Positions 54,838-63,869 of a stretch of 64,000 nucleotides of DNA are shown piece by piece. The position numbers and the translations under genes are program-made. The stretch comes from Picrophilus oshimae DSM 9789 (lineage in GTDB: Archaea > Thermoplasmatota > Thermoplasmata > Thermoplasmatales > Thermoplasmataceae), in contig NZ_FWYE01000002.1 of the NCBI RefSeq assembly GCF_900176435.1, forward strand, positions 124,001 through 188,000, given 5' to 3'. Numbering within the stretch: position 1 is the stretch's first letter; the number at the start of each line of letters is the position of its first letter. Below the pieces are notes generated by a model, which saw only the letters and a program-made list of their open reading frames with translations, was not told the DNA's origin and searched no databases.

Positions 54838-55686
54838 TTATAGAAATTCTTCAAGGTCTTCCTCATTTAATCTGTGTACTGGCTGATCTATGAGGGGCCC
54901 GTTTTTAAGAACCTCGTCAACATCATCGTAGATTGGCCTTTCAACATCGTAGAAGACGCCTATTGGTATCTTATCGCCCCACTCCATGCCAAGTTTGTAA
55001 GCGTTGTTGAAATCAGTTACATCGTTGTCCGTTACCCTGTAAACCCTTGGCCTGAAGAAATCATAACCATTGGCCTTGTTCCATATAACACACGGGCTAA
55101 AAACATCTATGAATGAAAATCCACGGTGCTTTATTGCCTTTACTGTAATTTCCTTAAGGAACTTTACATCGCCTGAAAAGCCACGTGCCACAAAGGTTGC
55201 ACCTGCAGTTAAGGCGTATGTTATCGGATTAAAAGGTGTTTCTATGTTTCCATCGGGCGTGGTCTTTGTTCTTAAACCCACAGGCGCTGTTGGTGATGCC
55301 TGGCCTGTGGTTAAACCAAAGACTTGGTTATCAGAAACCATGTATGTAATATCGACGTTCCTCTTCGCCGTGTGGTATAAATGCTGTGTGCCCTCAAAGT
55401 ATCCATCACCGTCACCACCATATGCTATAACAGTCAGCTTTGAGTTTGCCCATTTTACACCTGATGCAACTGGTAATAATCTTCCATGAAGGCTGTGGTA
55501 GCCATAAACGTTCAAAAATTCAGGCATGTTGCTTGAGCAGCCTATGCCTGAAATAACCGCAACGTTCTCCGGTTTTATGTTTAGCTCGGCAAGTGCCTGT
55601 GTTATTGCCGTAAGCTGTGCGTAGTTGCCACAGCCAGGGCACCAGTCAGGCCTTACCTTTCCGCGGAATTCCTCTGCCATCATCAT
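54838..55686 (-). CDS. korB: 2-oxoacid:ferredoxin oxidoreductase, beta subunit
   Basis: About 282 residues. Thiamine-diphosphate binding motif GDGDGYFEGTQHLYHTAKRN near residue 90 in part; DWCPGCGNYAQ near the N-terminus includes cysteine ligands of an iron-sulfur cluster; ISGIGCSSNMPEFLN follows. The partner is the fused gamma-alpha subunit just upstream. The frame opens with GTG 55692; three ATGs follow, and ATG 55686 after GGAGTGATA is preferred. Confidence 0.9.
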   Translation of the reverse strand: MMMAEEFRGKVRPDWCPGCGNYAQLTAITQALAELNIKPENVAVISGIGCSSNMPEFLNVYGYHSLHGRLLPVASGVKWANSKLTVIAYGGDGDGYFEGTQHLYHTAKRNVDITYMVSDNQVFGLTTGQASPTAPVGLRTKTTPDGNIETPFNPITYALTAGATFVARGFSGDVKFLKEITVKAIKHRGFSFIDVFSPCVIWNKANGYDFFRPRVYRVTDNDVTDFNNAYKLGMEWGDKIPIGVFYDVERPIYDDVDEVLKNGPLIDQPVHRLNEEDLEEFL

Positions 55687-55688
55687 TA

Positions 55689-57440
55689 TCACTCCATTAT
55701 ATTTTTCTCCTCTAATATAAATTTCGATATCTCCTTAACAATCTCGCCAGGATAGAATGCCTCGCCGTTGTATTTATTTATTCCTATGCTGTCTATTAGG
55801 AGCTCTGCCCTTAACAGTCTCCTGAACTGGCCTGAATAGTTATTCTCAACGGTGAAAACAAGCTTCTTGTTTTTAACAAGCTCTTTTATATCCTCATTTA
55901 ATGGATATATATGTGTTGGCTCTATTGCACCTATCTTTATTCCGTTTGATCTAAGTATGTCTATTGCCTCCTCAACAGCACCCTGTGTGCTTCCCCAGAG
56001 TATAACAGCGTATTCTGCATCATCAAGTTTGTAGGTCTCAGTCCCTGGTATGCTCTTTTTATAATCCTCAAGCTTTCTCATCCTTTTTTCAACCATTCTT
56101 GATCTTATTACAGGATCAGTTATGGCATCTGAAACAACATTACCATACTCATCATGCTCATCAGAATCCTCATTGTGCATTAGCTTTGGGGTTCCTGGAA
56201 GAGCCCTTGGGGATATTCCATTCTCTGTAAATTCGTATCTTTTATAATTTTCTGCTTCCTTAACGATGTACCCGCGATCTATTGGATAATCAAGATTTAA
56301 TTTATCAACGGTGTCATAATGCTCTGACAGGTATAGATCTGATATTACGAAAACAGGGCACTGGTATTTATCTGCAAGGTTAAATGCCTCCTGAACGGTG
56401 TAAAATGCCTCCTCAACATTTCTTGGTGCAAGGACTATCCTTGGGAAATCACCCTGTGATGCCCCAAGTACCTGGTTTAAATCACCCTGCTCGGTCTTTG
56501 TTGGAAGCCCTGTCGATGGCCCTGGCCTCTGGGCCTCGTAGATAACAGCAGGCACCTCGGTCATACCGGAAAGGCCAACAGCCTCGGTCATTAGGGCAAA
56601 ACCGCCACCGGCTGATCCTGTCATGGCCCTTATGCCGGCATAGTTTGCACCTATTATTGTGTTTATTGCGGAGATCTCATCCTCCGGCATTTTAACAAAA
56701 ACACCGAATTTCTTTGCATGCTGTGCCATGAAATGCAATGCCGATGATGCCGGCGTCATTGGATATGCAACGTACATTTTTACGCCTGCATTGACCGCAC
56801 CAAGGGCTATTGATGCGCCACCGGCTATTACATATTTTGGCTTCTTTGAGATTTTATATGTCTTTTTTATTGATTTGTAATGGCTCATGAAGTAATCATA
56901 GCCATCCTGGGCTGCCTTAACATTTAATTCCGCTATCTCACCCTTCTTGCCAAACTGATCTCTTATCACGCCTGCAAATGTTTCAAAGTCACCATTTATC
57001 GCCGCTATGGCAGCACCAAGACCAACAGTGTTCTTTAACAATGAATTGTCGCTGTATTTTCTGGCTATGTCAACCATTGGTACCGGGCAGTATGATACAT
57101 TTTTGTACTCCCTGTAACCCTTTATGCCATCATCGAATATTGCTATGCCCTCAAGAGGTGAGGCGCCTCCCTCATTTATATCAGGATTTGTGTGCCTTTC
57201 AAGCGCATCCTTATTAAGCGCTATTAAAAGATCCAGGCCATCACCCTGGTTTTTAACCTTATGATCTGAGGCCCTTACCTGGTACCAGCTCTCGCCCCCT
57301 CTTATAAGATCCTGATAGTAATTATACGATGTAACATATAGGCCACATCTTGAAAATGTCCTTATTAGTATTTCACCTGCAGACTGGACTCCATCACCAG
57401 CTGCACCGCCTATTCTTATTATTACCTCATCCTCTCTCAT
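55689..57440 (-). CDS. korA: 2-oxoacid:ferredoxin oxidoreductase, fused gamma-alpha subunit
   Basis: 583 residues. Residues 1-190 are the gamma domain (VIIRIGGAAGDGVQSAGEIL, RGGESWYQVR), and the alpha domain follows with YPMTPASSALHFMAQH and GSAGGGFALMTEAVGLSG near residue 280. It oxidises 2-oxoacids with CoA and reduces ferredoxin. The alpha-gamma fusion plus separate beta is the two-subunit archaeal type also known from Sulfolobus, which has broad 2-oxoacid use. Reduced ferredoxin could feed the NADH-module-free complex I. Promoter TATA-like AAATATATAAATA lies about 30 bases upstream on the minus strand. Confidence 0.92.
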   Translation of the reverse strand: MREDEVIIRIGGAAGDGVQSAGEILIRTFSRCGLYVTSYNYYQDLIRGGESWYQVRASDHKVKNQGDGLDLLIALNKDALERHTNPDINEGGASPLEGIAIFDDGIKGYREYKNVSYCPVPMVDIARKYSDNSLLKNTVGLGAAIAAINGDFETFAGVIRDQFGKKGEIAELNVKAAQDGYDYFMSHYKSIKKTYKISKKPKYVIAGGASIALGAVNAGVKMYVAYPMTPASSALHFMAQHAKKFGVFVKMPEDEISAINTIIGANYAGIRAMTGSAGGGFALMTEAVGLSGMTEVPAVIYEAQRPGPSTGLPTKTEQGDLNQVLGASQGDFPRIVLAPRNVEEAFYTVQEAFNLADKYQCPVFVISDLYLSEHYDTVDKLNLDYPIDRGYIVKEAENYKRYEFTENGISPRALPGTPKLMHNEDSDEHDEYGNVVSDAITDPVIRSRMVEKRMRKLEDYKKSIPGTETYKLDDAEYAVILWGSTQGAVEEAIDILRSNGIKIGAIEPTHIYPLNEDIKELVKNKKLVFTVENNYSGQFRRLLRAELLIDSIGINKYNGEAFYPGEIVKEISKFILEEKNIME

Positions 57441-57660
57441 ATCATATCATAGTGTAATATACTGAACTGTATTTATATATTTACAATTTTTTTACATAGA
57501 AAAATATATAATAATAGATGCGTAATTTATTTAATATTTTATATAAAAGCATTTTTTGAAGGTTTTTACAGTGTTGCATTTTTAATAATGTTTATACCTG
57601 TTTATTTACTATTTAAATTTTTCTTTGAATTTACCATAACCGAATATTTAAAAATTTTTA

Positions 57661-59094
57661 TTATTTATTTACAGGATTTTTTATAAAACCTGTTAAAAGG
57701 AAACCGATAACAACAAATAGTATTCCTATTAAATAGATGAAATTGTATGCTGTGGGCGCTGGAAATGATTTGTATATTGGCATAAGAGGTAATCCGGCAT
57801 AGTTAACCGGTATGGCTGACAGCATCACTGGTATTGAATACATTGTTTCAAATGCACCGCCAACGGCAGGTGCTATTGACATGCCTATATCCCTGAAAAC
57901 TGTATTCATACCTGTTGCCTCTCCTGAGCGTTCCTTTGGTACAGATCTTAAAAGCACATTTATTATACCAACAAGCATGAACGAGATGCCGGCGCCAACA
58001 AACATTGAATCAAATAGTATATCTATTACACTTGACCTTGCCATTAATAGTAATAGAAATCCAAAGAAGTTTATTGCAAGCCCTATGTATATAGATAGCC
58101 TTGGTCCCCTTACGGTTGTAACCCTTGCGGCAACTGGTGCAAAGACCATATTCATTATTGTTGCAGGCAGCATTATTATTCCAGATTCAAGTATTGTTTT
58201 GCCGAATCCACTGGGGCTTGGGTCCTGCAACATTGTTGGCACGGTAAAGAATAGAAAGTACATTGCGGCCATTGCAAAGAGCCCGACAAAATTTGATGTT
58301 ATAACATTGCGCCTTTTTAACAGACCCATATCAATAAATGCGTATTTGTATGATCTTTCAAACAATACAAAGGCGGCAAAGAAGACCAGGGACATTACAA
58401 ACATGAATATGATTTCAAATGATGTCCAGCCTATGGTCTGTCCCTCGGATAATGCATATATAAGCGATATTAAGCCTATGCCAAGCAGGGCCACGCCAAC
58501 GAAATCTATCTTCTCCCTTCTTGGTTCTGCAAAGTCCTTTAAATAGATAAATGCAAGTATAAACAGTGCGAAGGCAACCGGTATTGCGGTATGATATGAA
58601 TACTGCCAGCCAAGATCCTCGGTTATCCATGCACCAAGAACCAGGCCTATACCAGAACCTATGGCAAAGGTGGCGCTTAATATACCCTGGGCCAGTGCAA
58701 GCCTCTCCTTTGGAACTATATCATTTATAATTGCAAATGCTATTGGAAATAAACCAAAACCAAGTCCCTGGATTGCCCTTATTGCTATTAATTCACCAAG
58801 CGTCTGGGCAAAACCTCCTGCAGATACCGCCATTGCATATATTAAAGATAGTATTAAAAAGACCTTTCTTTTACCGATAATATCTGCAAGCCTGCCAAAT
58901 ATGGCGGCCGATACAGTACCGCTTATTATATATGCAGTTAGTATCCATGAAACATCATTATATTTTGTATCAAAAAATTTAACGAAAACAGGCAGGGCAG
59001 GAACGATCATCGTTTCAACGTATACTATTAATGTGCCTGTAAAAGCCATAAGGGCTATTGTAATGTTTATATCCCTTTTAGTTGGCTGGTACAT
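57661..59094 (-). CDS. MFS transporter, DHA2-like drug/proton antiporter
   Basis: 477 residues with about 14 hydrophobic helices, as in the DHA2 group. Motif A-like FGRLADIIGKRKVF near residue 65 and motif C-like region GIGLVLGAWITEDLGW near 150. The sequence SGEATGMNTVFRDIGMSIAPAVGG near residue 390 is typical of the family. Substrate unknown. It is flanked by 220-base AT-rich gaps without genes; its own TATA-like TATTTAAATATC is upstream. Confidence 0.88.
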   Translation of the reverse strand: MYQPTKRDINITIALMAFTGTLIVYVETMIVPALPVFVKFFDTKYNDVSWILTAYIISGTVSAAIFGRLADIIGKRKVFLILSLIYAMAVSAGGFAQTLGELIAIRAIQGLGFGLFPIAFAIINDIVPKERLALAQGILSATFAIGSGIGLVLGAWITEDLGWQYSYHTAIPVAFALFILAFIYLKDFAEPRREKIDFVGVALLGIGLISLIYALSEGQTIGWTSFEIIFMFVMSLVFFAAFVLFERSYKYAFIDMGLLKRRNVITSNFVGLFAMAAMYFLFFTVPTMLQDPSPSGFGKTILESGIIMLPATIMNMVFAPVAARVTTVRGPRLSIYIGLAINFFGFLLLLMARSSVIDILFDSMFVGAGISFMLVGIINVLLRSVPKERSGEATGMNTVFRDIGMSIAPAVGGAFETMYSIPVMLSAIPVNYAGLPLMPIYKSFPAPTAYNFIYLIGILFVVIGFLLTGFIKNPVNK

Positions 59095-59315
59095 GGATCA
59101 ATATATGTTTCTGATATTTAAATATTTATTATAAAAATGATTTATTAATAAATGATTGACTGGATGCCTGGAAAATATTAATACTATAAATGTTAGTATT
59201 ATTTTATGTAAAATATAAACAAATAATGCATCATAAATGACTTTTATACAATATATAATGATTTTATTGATATTATAAATATTAAAATTTAAATTGTAAA
59301 TATGGATACGATATA

Positions 59316-60122
59316 ATGGCACAAAGATCAAAAAGTTCATTATCAAAGTACATTAAAATGATATCTAGCAAATCAATACTTGACTTTCTTATAAACGGCA
59401 TTTACATAGATATAGATATTGATAAAATAATAAGATCCGAGATCGATCTTGAATCTCAAAGGTTGAGATCAAAATTTAATTACAGCATAATTGAATGTGC
59501 AATTAAGGCAATAAATTCAGCATATTATGCGGCATTGAATGGAATGACAAGTGCAGCATTTGAAAACAACAGATTTTTTTTAGAGCGTGTTTCACTTACA
59601 AAGATTATATCAATGATGAACATTGAGAGAAATCCATATTTAATGGCACTGGAGGATAAAAAATGGCATGAGATAATAAACGACAAGCTAATAATATACG
59701 GTGCTGCGCAGTTCACTGGAAGATTAAAACATTATTATGGAAAATCATATGATTTATACAATGCATGCGTTTATTTAACAGGTGTGCCGCTTTGCAGTGT
59801 TCACTCAAAAAAGTTTATTAAATATTCCATGACCATAGACGAGATATCAGACCTAACAAAAAAGAAAATTGATGAAAAATGCAATAAATGCAATAAAAAG
59901 GCAAAAAGATTTGTAATAGCACTGCCAAAGGCCGGTGCCGTAATAGCACTTTTGGGCATTTACACAAATAAGGATACAACAAAACTTGGCAGGTTCTATG
60001 CTGATTACTCAAGGGTTCTGCACCCCTACGGCTTTTATAATTATCCAAAGGAGATGGTTTTTAATCTCTGGGCCCTGGACACACTGAGACTTTTCCATGT
60101 ATTAAACAATATTATTAGATAA
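59316..60122 (+). CDS. uncharacterised helical protein with CNKC motif
   Basis: 268 residues. The N-terminal half is helical and looks similar to nucleotide-binding or HEPN-like helical bundles (ECAIKAINSAYYAALNGM). Around residue 185 there is CNKCNKKAKRF with an earlier Cys-rich stretch CVYLTGVPLCSVHSKK, so a zinc site (C, H, C, C) is possible. The C-terminus RFYADYSRVLHPYGFYNYPKEM is rich in aromatic residues. It has its own AT-rich promoter and lies 29 bases before the mevalonate-3-kinase gene in the same direction. No family recognised. Confidence 0.6.
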   Translation: MAQRSKSSLSKYIKMISSKSILDFLINGIYIDIDIDKIIRSEIDLESQRLRSKFNYSIIECAIKAINSAYYAALNGMTSAAFENNRFFLERVSLTKIISMMNIERNPYLMALEDKKWHEIINDKLIIYGAAQFTGRLKHYYGKSYDLYNACVYLTGVPLCSVHSKKFIKYSMTIDEISDLTKKKIDEKCNKCNKKAKRFVIALPKAGAVIALLGIYTNKDTTKLGRFYADYSRVLHPYGFYNYPKEMVFNLWALDTLRLFHVLNNIIR

Positions 60123-60151
60123 AAATTTTAAGGACTTATAAATAAGCTATC

Positions 60152-61126
60152 ATGGAAAATTACAATGTTAAGACAAGGGCGTTCCCAACAATAGGCATAA
60201 TACTGCTTGGTGGGATCTCGGATAAAAAGAACAGGATACCTTTACATACAACGGCAGGCATAGCATATACTGGTATAAACAATGATGTTTACACCGAGAC
60301 AAAGCTTTATGTATCCAAAGATGAAAAATGCTATATTGATGGAAAGGAAATTGATTTAAATTCAGATAGATCACCATCGAAGGTTATTGATAAATTCAAG
60401 CATGATATACTTATGAGAGTAAATCTTGATGATGAAAATAACCTTTCAATTGATTCAAGGAACTTTAATATATTAAGTGGCAGCTCAGATTCTGGGGCCG
60501 CTGCACTGGGAGAGTGCATAGAATCAATTTTTGAATACAATATAAATATATTTACATTTGAAAACGATCTTCAGAGGATATCAGAAAGTGTTGGAAGAAG
60601 CCTTTACGGTGGTTTAACAGTAAACTACGCCAATGGCAGGGAATCATTAACAGAGCCATTACTTGAGCCTGAGGCATTTAATAACTTTACAATAATTGGT
60701 GCGCATTTTAACATTGATAGAAAACCATCAAATGAGATTCATGAAAATATCATAAAACATGAAAATTACAGGGAAAGAATAAAAAGTGCTGAGAGAAAGG
60801 CGAAAAAACTTGAGGAGCTATCAAGGAATGCAAACATAAAGGGTATCTTTGAGCTTGCAGAATCCGATACAATAGAGTACCATAAAATGCTCCATGATGT
60901 TGGCGTTGATATAATAAATGATAGAATGGAGAATCTCATTGAAAAGGTAAAAGAAATGAAAAATAACTTCTGGAATTCGTACATAGTTACCGGCGGTCCG
61001 AACGTTTTTGTAATAACAGAGAAAAAGGACGTTGATAAGGCAATGGAAGGATTAAATGATCTGTGCGATGATATAAGATTATTAAAAGTTGCAGGAAAGC
61101 CACAGGTCATTTCAAAAAACTTTTAA
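60152..61126 (+). CDS. mevalonate 3-kinase (formerly diphosphomevalonate decarboxylase-like)
   Basis: 324 residues, GHMP kinase fold (NILSGSSDSGAAALGECIE near residue 110). Two catalytic positions of true decarboxylases are changed. The lysine of the IKYWG motif is Leu18 here (PTIGIILLGG), and the aspartate of FDAGPN is Thr280 (YIVTGGPN). The same changes define the Thermoplasma mevalonate-3-kinase, and a P. torridus protein of this type has been shown to be a mevalonate-3-kinase. The gene thus serves the Thermoplasma-type mevalonate pathway through mevalonate 3-phosphate. Assignment combines visible residues with recalled literature. Confidence 0.85.
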   Translation: MENYNVKTRAFPTIGIILLGGISDKKNRIPLHTTAGIAYTGINNDVYTETKLYVSKDEKCYIDGKEIDLNSDRSPSKVIDKFKHDILMRVNLDDENNLSIDSRNFNILSGSSDSGAAALGECIESIFEYNINIFTFENDLQRISESVGRSLYGGLTVNYANGRESLTEPLLEPEAFNNFTIIGAHFNIDRKPSNEIHENIIKHENYRERIKSAERKAKKLEELSRNANIKGIFELAESDTIEYHKMLHDVGVDIINDRMENLIEKVKEMKNNFWNSYIVTGGPNVFVITEKKDVDKAMEGLNDLCDDIRLLKVAGKPQVISKNF

Positions 61127-61398
61127 TTTATTATGTCAGCACTTAGATCATTAAAAACAACGATTGAATGATTCTCAATTATTTTATATGCATTATAGTC
61201 CAGGGCCACCGTGATCCTGTCATTAAAATAAAGAAAATTTTCATCGTTGAACTCTTTTTCTATTGCTGCATGTATTCTTGTGGCATACTGACAGATGCCG
61301 TTGCTGCAGTTTACAAGCTCACGGCATGCCCTTAATACAAGTATGCCGTTGAAGTCAAAGTTTACCTCAATAAAATTTTTGTTTATGTATATTTTCAT
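61123..61398 (-). CDS. small uncharacterised protein downstream of ppa
   Basis: 91 residues. Begins MKIYINKNFIEVNFDFNG; four cysteines lie in the first half (RACRELVNCSNGICQYA), and the C-terminus is hydrophobic and strand-like (NDRITVALDYNAY). The start overlaps the ppa stop by 4 bases, so it is co-transcribed with pyrophosphatase. No family recognised. Confidence 0.6.
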   Translation of the reverse strand: MKIYINKNFIEVNFDFNGILVLRACRELVNCSNGICQYATRIHAAIEKEFNDENFLYFNDRITVALDYNAYKIIENHSIVVFNDLSADIIN

Positions 61399-61928
61399 AG
61401 TTTTTTATAATCTTCTATTGCCTTTTTTATCTCCTGCTTGGCCTTATCAGGGCCTTCCCAGCCGGTAACCTTTACCTCTTTATTTTGCAGTTTTTTGTAT
61501 GTTTCAAAGAAGTTCTCGGTTTCCTTTAATACATGCTCAGGTATTTCCCTGTAGTTATTTATCTTGGAATAAACAGGGTCATCAAGGCACACACATATAA
61601 TTTTATTATCGACGTCCCCGGAATCAACCATGTTCATCATGCCGACCGGTTTTGCCCTTAATATAACGCCCGGATAGGTGCTCTGTGACATAAAGACCAT
61701 TGCATCTATTGGGTCCCCATCAGAGTAATAGGTCTGCGGTATCAAACCGTACTCAAGAGGATAAACATATGATGAGTATATTATCCTATCAAGCTTTATG
61801 CCGGGAAACTCCTTTGCTATCTCATATTTGTTCCTCTCACCTTTTGGTATCTCCACGACAACATAGACCTCATCAGGCGGGTTTGGGCCTGGAGGTACCT
61901 GGTGCCAGTAGCTCATATTCTTTTCCAT
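61395..61928 (-). CDS. ppa: inorganic pyrophosphatase
   Basis: Hydrolyses pyrophosphate and so drives polymerisation reactions. 177 residues of the soluble family I. Signatures: VYVVVEIPKGERNKYEI near the N-terminus, YPLEYGLIPQTYYSDGDPIDAMVF near residue 55 in part with the metal-binding acidic residues, and DDPVYSKI near residue 115. A TATA-like tract precedes it about 25 bases upstream on the minus strand. Confidence 0.95.
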   Translation of the reverse strand: MEKNMSYWHQVPPGPNPPDEVYVVVEIPKGERNKYEIAKEFPGIKLDRIIYSSYVYPLEYGLIPQTYYSDGDPIDAMVFMSQSTYPGVILRAKPVGMMNMVDSGDVDNKIICVCLDDPVYSKINNYREIPEHVLKETENFFETYKKLQNKEVKVTGWEGPDKAKQEIKKAIEDYKKL

Positions 61929-62006
61929 GCGCTTTTATTATAATTTTGTATCTAAATTTTTCCATCATTATAGAAAAAAAGATTAATTGAATACAAATAC
62001 TCAGTT

Positions 62007-62891
62007 ATGGAATTTGTAAGCTCAGGTAAGGTTAAGGACATATACAATGACAATGGAAACCTTGTTTTTAAGTTCAGCAACAGGATCTCAGTTTTTGATA
62101 AGATAATACCTAGTGAGATACCATACAAGGGCGAGGTCCTATGCAGAACCGCATATTACTGGTACAGATTATGCGAGGATCTTAATATAAAAACGGATTT
62201 GATCGGACTTAAATCCAATAATGAGATGGTTGTAAAAAGATACGACGTTGTAAACAAAGGTTTTAATTTTAAGATAAATTACATGATACCAATTGAATTC
62301 ATAACAAGATACTATGTTGCCGGTTCTTTATACGATAGAATAAAATCAAAAAAAATTGATTACCATGACCTTGGGTTTAAAAACGAGCCTGAATATGGAG
62401 AAAAATTACCTGATCCATTCTTTGAAATGACAACAAAAAGGGAAAAAACCGATAGGGTTCTTAATACAGATGAGGCAATGAGCATATCAGGAATGGAAAA
62501 ACACGAAATTTATGAAATTATGGAATTAATATTTAAAATAGACAGGAGAATAAATGAATCAGTTGAATCAAGAGGATTAATACATGTTGACGGCAAGAAG
62601 GAATTCGCACTTGGATTAAAAAGGGAGCCTGTTGTATGCGATACCTTTGGAACACCTGATGAGGATCGCTTCTGGGATTTAAAAGAATACAAAAAAAATA
62701 ATATAATGGAGCTTAGCAAGGAGATGGTCAGGCAGTACTATAGGGAAACAGGCTATCATGAAAGGCTTTACTCTGCAAGGGAAAATCATGAGAAGGAACC
62801 TGATATACCACCACTAAATAATGACATGATTAAAAGAATTTCAAACCTTTACATTGATTTGTATCAAAAAATTACTGGTTTAAAATGGTGA
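62007..62891 (+). CDS. purC: phosphoribosylaminoimidazole-succinocarboxamide synthase
   Basis: SAICAR synthase of purine synthesis. 294 residues. N-terminal SSGKVKDIYND, PIEFITRYYVAGSLYDR near residue 92, FFEMTTKREKTDRVL near residue 138 and GLIHVDGKKEFALG near residue 190. Slightly longer than bacterial PurC and closer to the longer archaeal form. Its last 12 bases overlap the end of the convergent kinase gene. Confidence 0.94.
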   Translation: MEFVSSGKVKDIYNDNGNLVFKFSNRISVFDKIIPSEIPYKGEVLCRTAYYWYRLCEDLNIKTDLIGLKSNNEMVVKRYDVVNKGFNFKINYMIPIEFITRYYVAGSLYDRIKSKKIDYHDLGFKNEPEYGEKLPDPFFEMTTKREKTDRVLNTDEAMSISGMEKHEIYEIMELIFKIDRRINESVESRGLIHVDGKKEFALGLKREPVVCDTFGTPDEDRFWDLKEYKKNNIMELSKEMVRQYYRETGYHERLYSARENHEKEPDIPPLNNDMIKRISNLYIDLYQKITGLKW

Positions 62892-63869
62892 TATCCTTCT
62901 TGTTCCAGAATAATCAAATGAGATCCTTATAACAAATTTTGAATGCTTTGTCATACCTTTTTCTATATAATCCAAATTTTCAGGTTTTGATACTATCAGA
63001 ACAAAGCCCTGCGAGCCACCGCCGAGAAGCCTCGCAGCTGTGGCCCCAAGCGATCTTGCCCTGGCCATTATATTATCTATCCTTTCATTGGAGACGTTGC
63101 TTCCAAGGGTCTTTTTTATTTCCCAGCCTGTGTTTATGAGCTGGGAAAATCTATCAAAGTCCTGGGATTTTATTGAATCCCTGATTGAATATGATATATC
63201 TTTAAGCGATAATAATTTTGATATCGTATTTCTATCATTCTTTTTTGATTTCTCTGCCTGTTCGCGTAGGGCGTCTGAGCTGGCCCTGGTCTTTCCTGTA
63301 TAAACTAAAAACATGGATTTTTCAAGCTCATCTATAAAGCTGTTTTTTGCGAATTTTTCACATGTAATGCCCCTATCGGTAAATTCCATAAATTTAAAAC
63401 CACCCAGTGAAACTGCATATGGATCCTGGCGTCCAAGTATTATACCGAGATGATTACTTTCTATGTTATAAGATTCTTCAGCAAGTTCGTATTTGTTTAA
63501 CTCTTTATTTAATATCTCGTATTTTAACATGGTTATTGAATTCATTAACGCACTGCTTGAACCAAGACCTGATCCTGGCGGCACGTCGCCATTTATCATA
63601 ATTTTACCATAATTAATTCCGGATTTATTGAATATTTCAAGTAGCTTTTTTTCAGCAATGTTTCCCCCTGAGCCTGTTATTGATGATCTTAAAAAATCCC
63701 TTGATGCTATTTCAAGGTCTTTTTCATCATTTATGTATTTAATAAGAATGCCGCGGTCTATCGTTACATTAAGCACTGCACCACCGTATTTTTCAGGAAA
63801 TGGGCTTATATCGGTACCACCTCCTGCAAAACTAACCCTGAGCGGACTGTATATATAAATCCGGTTCAT
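62880..63869 (-). CDS. GHMP-family sugar kinase, heptose-7-phosphate kinase-like
   Basis: 329 residues. N-terminal SPLRVSFAGGGTDISPFPEKYGG in part, motif 2 GDVPPGSGLGSSSALMNS near residue 95 and motif 3 AARLLGGGSQGFVLI near residue 280. The RVSFAGGGTD form is typical of D-glycero-D-manno-heptose 7-phosphate kinase and related sugar 1-kinases rather than of galactokinase or mevalonate kinase. A role in making activated sugars for surface glycans is inferred. Own TATA-like TATTTATAATC lies about 15-25 bases upstream. Confidence 0.82.
   Translation of the reverse strand: MNRIYIYSPLRVSFAGGGTDISPFPEKYGGAVLNVTIDRGILIKYINDEKDLEIASRDFLRSSITGSGGNIAEKKLLEIFNKSGINYGKIMINGDVPPGSGLGSSSALMNSITMLKYEILNKELNKYELAEESYNIESNHLGIILGRQDPYAVSLGGFKFMEFTDRGITCEKFAKNSFIDELEKSMFLVYTGKTRASSDALREQAEKSKKNDRNTISKLLSLKDISYSIRDSIKSQDFDRFSQLINTGWEIKKTLGSNVSNERIDNIMARARSLGATAARLLGGGSQGFVLIVSKPENLDYIEKGMTKHSKFVIRISFDYSGTRRISPF

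Noticed and set aside
57812-58546. A 244-residue plus-strand frame
   Set aside because: Antisense to the MFS transporter gene; long open antisense frames are common opposite membrane proteins.
59098-59346. An 82-residue minus-strand frame between the MFS gene and the unknown gene
   Set aside because: Consists almost only of Ile, Tyr, Asn, Lys and Phe, as expected from random AT-rich DNA.
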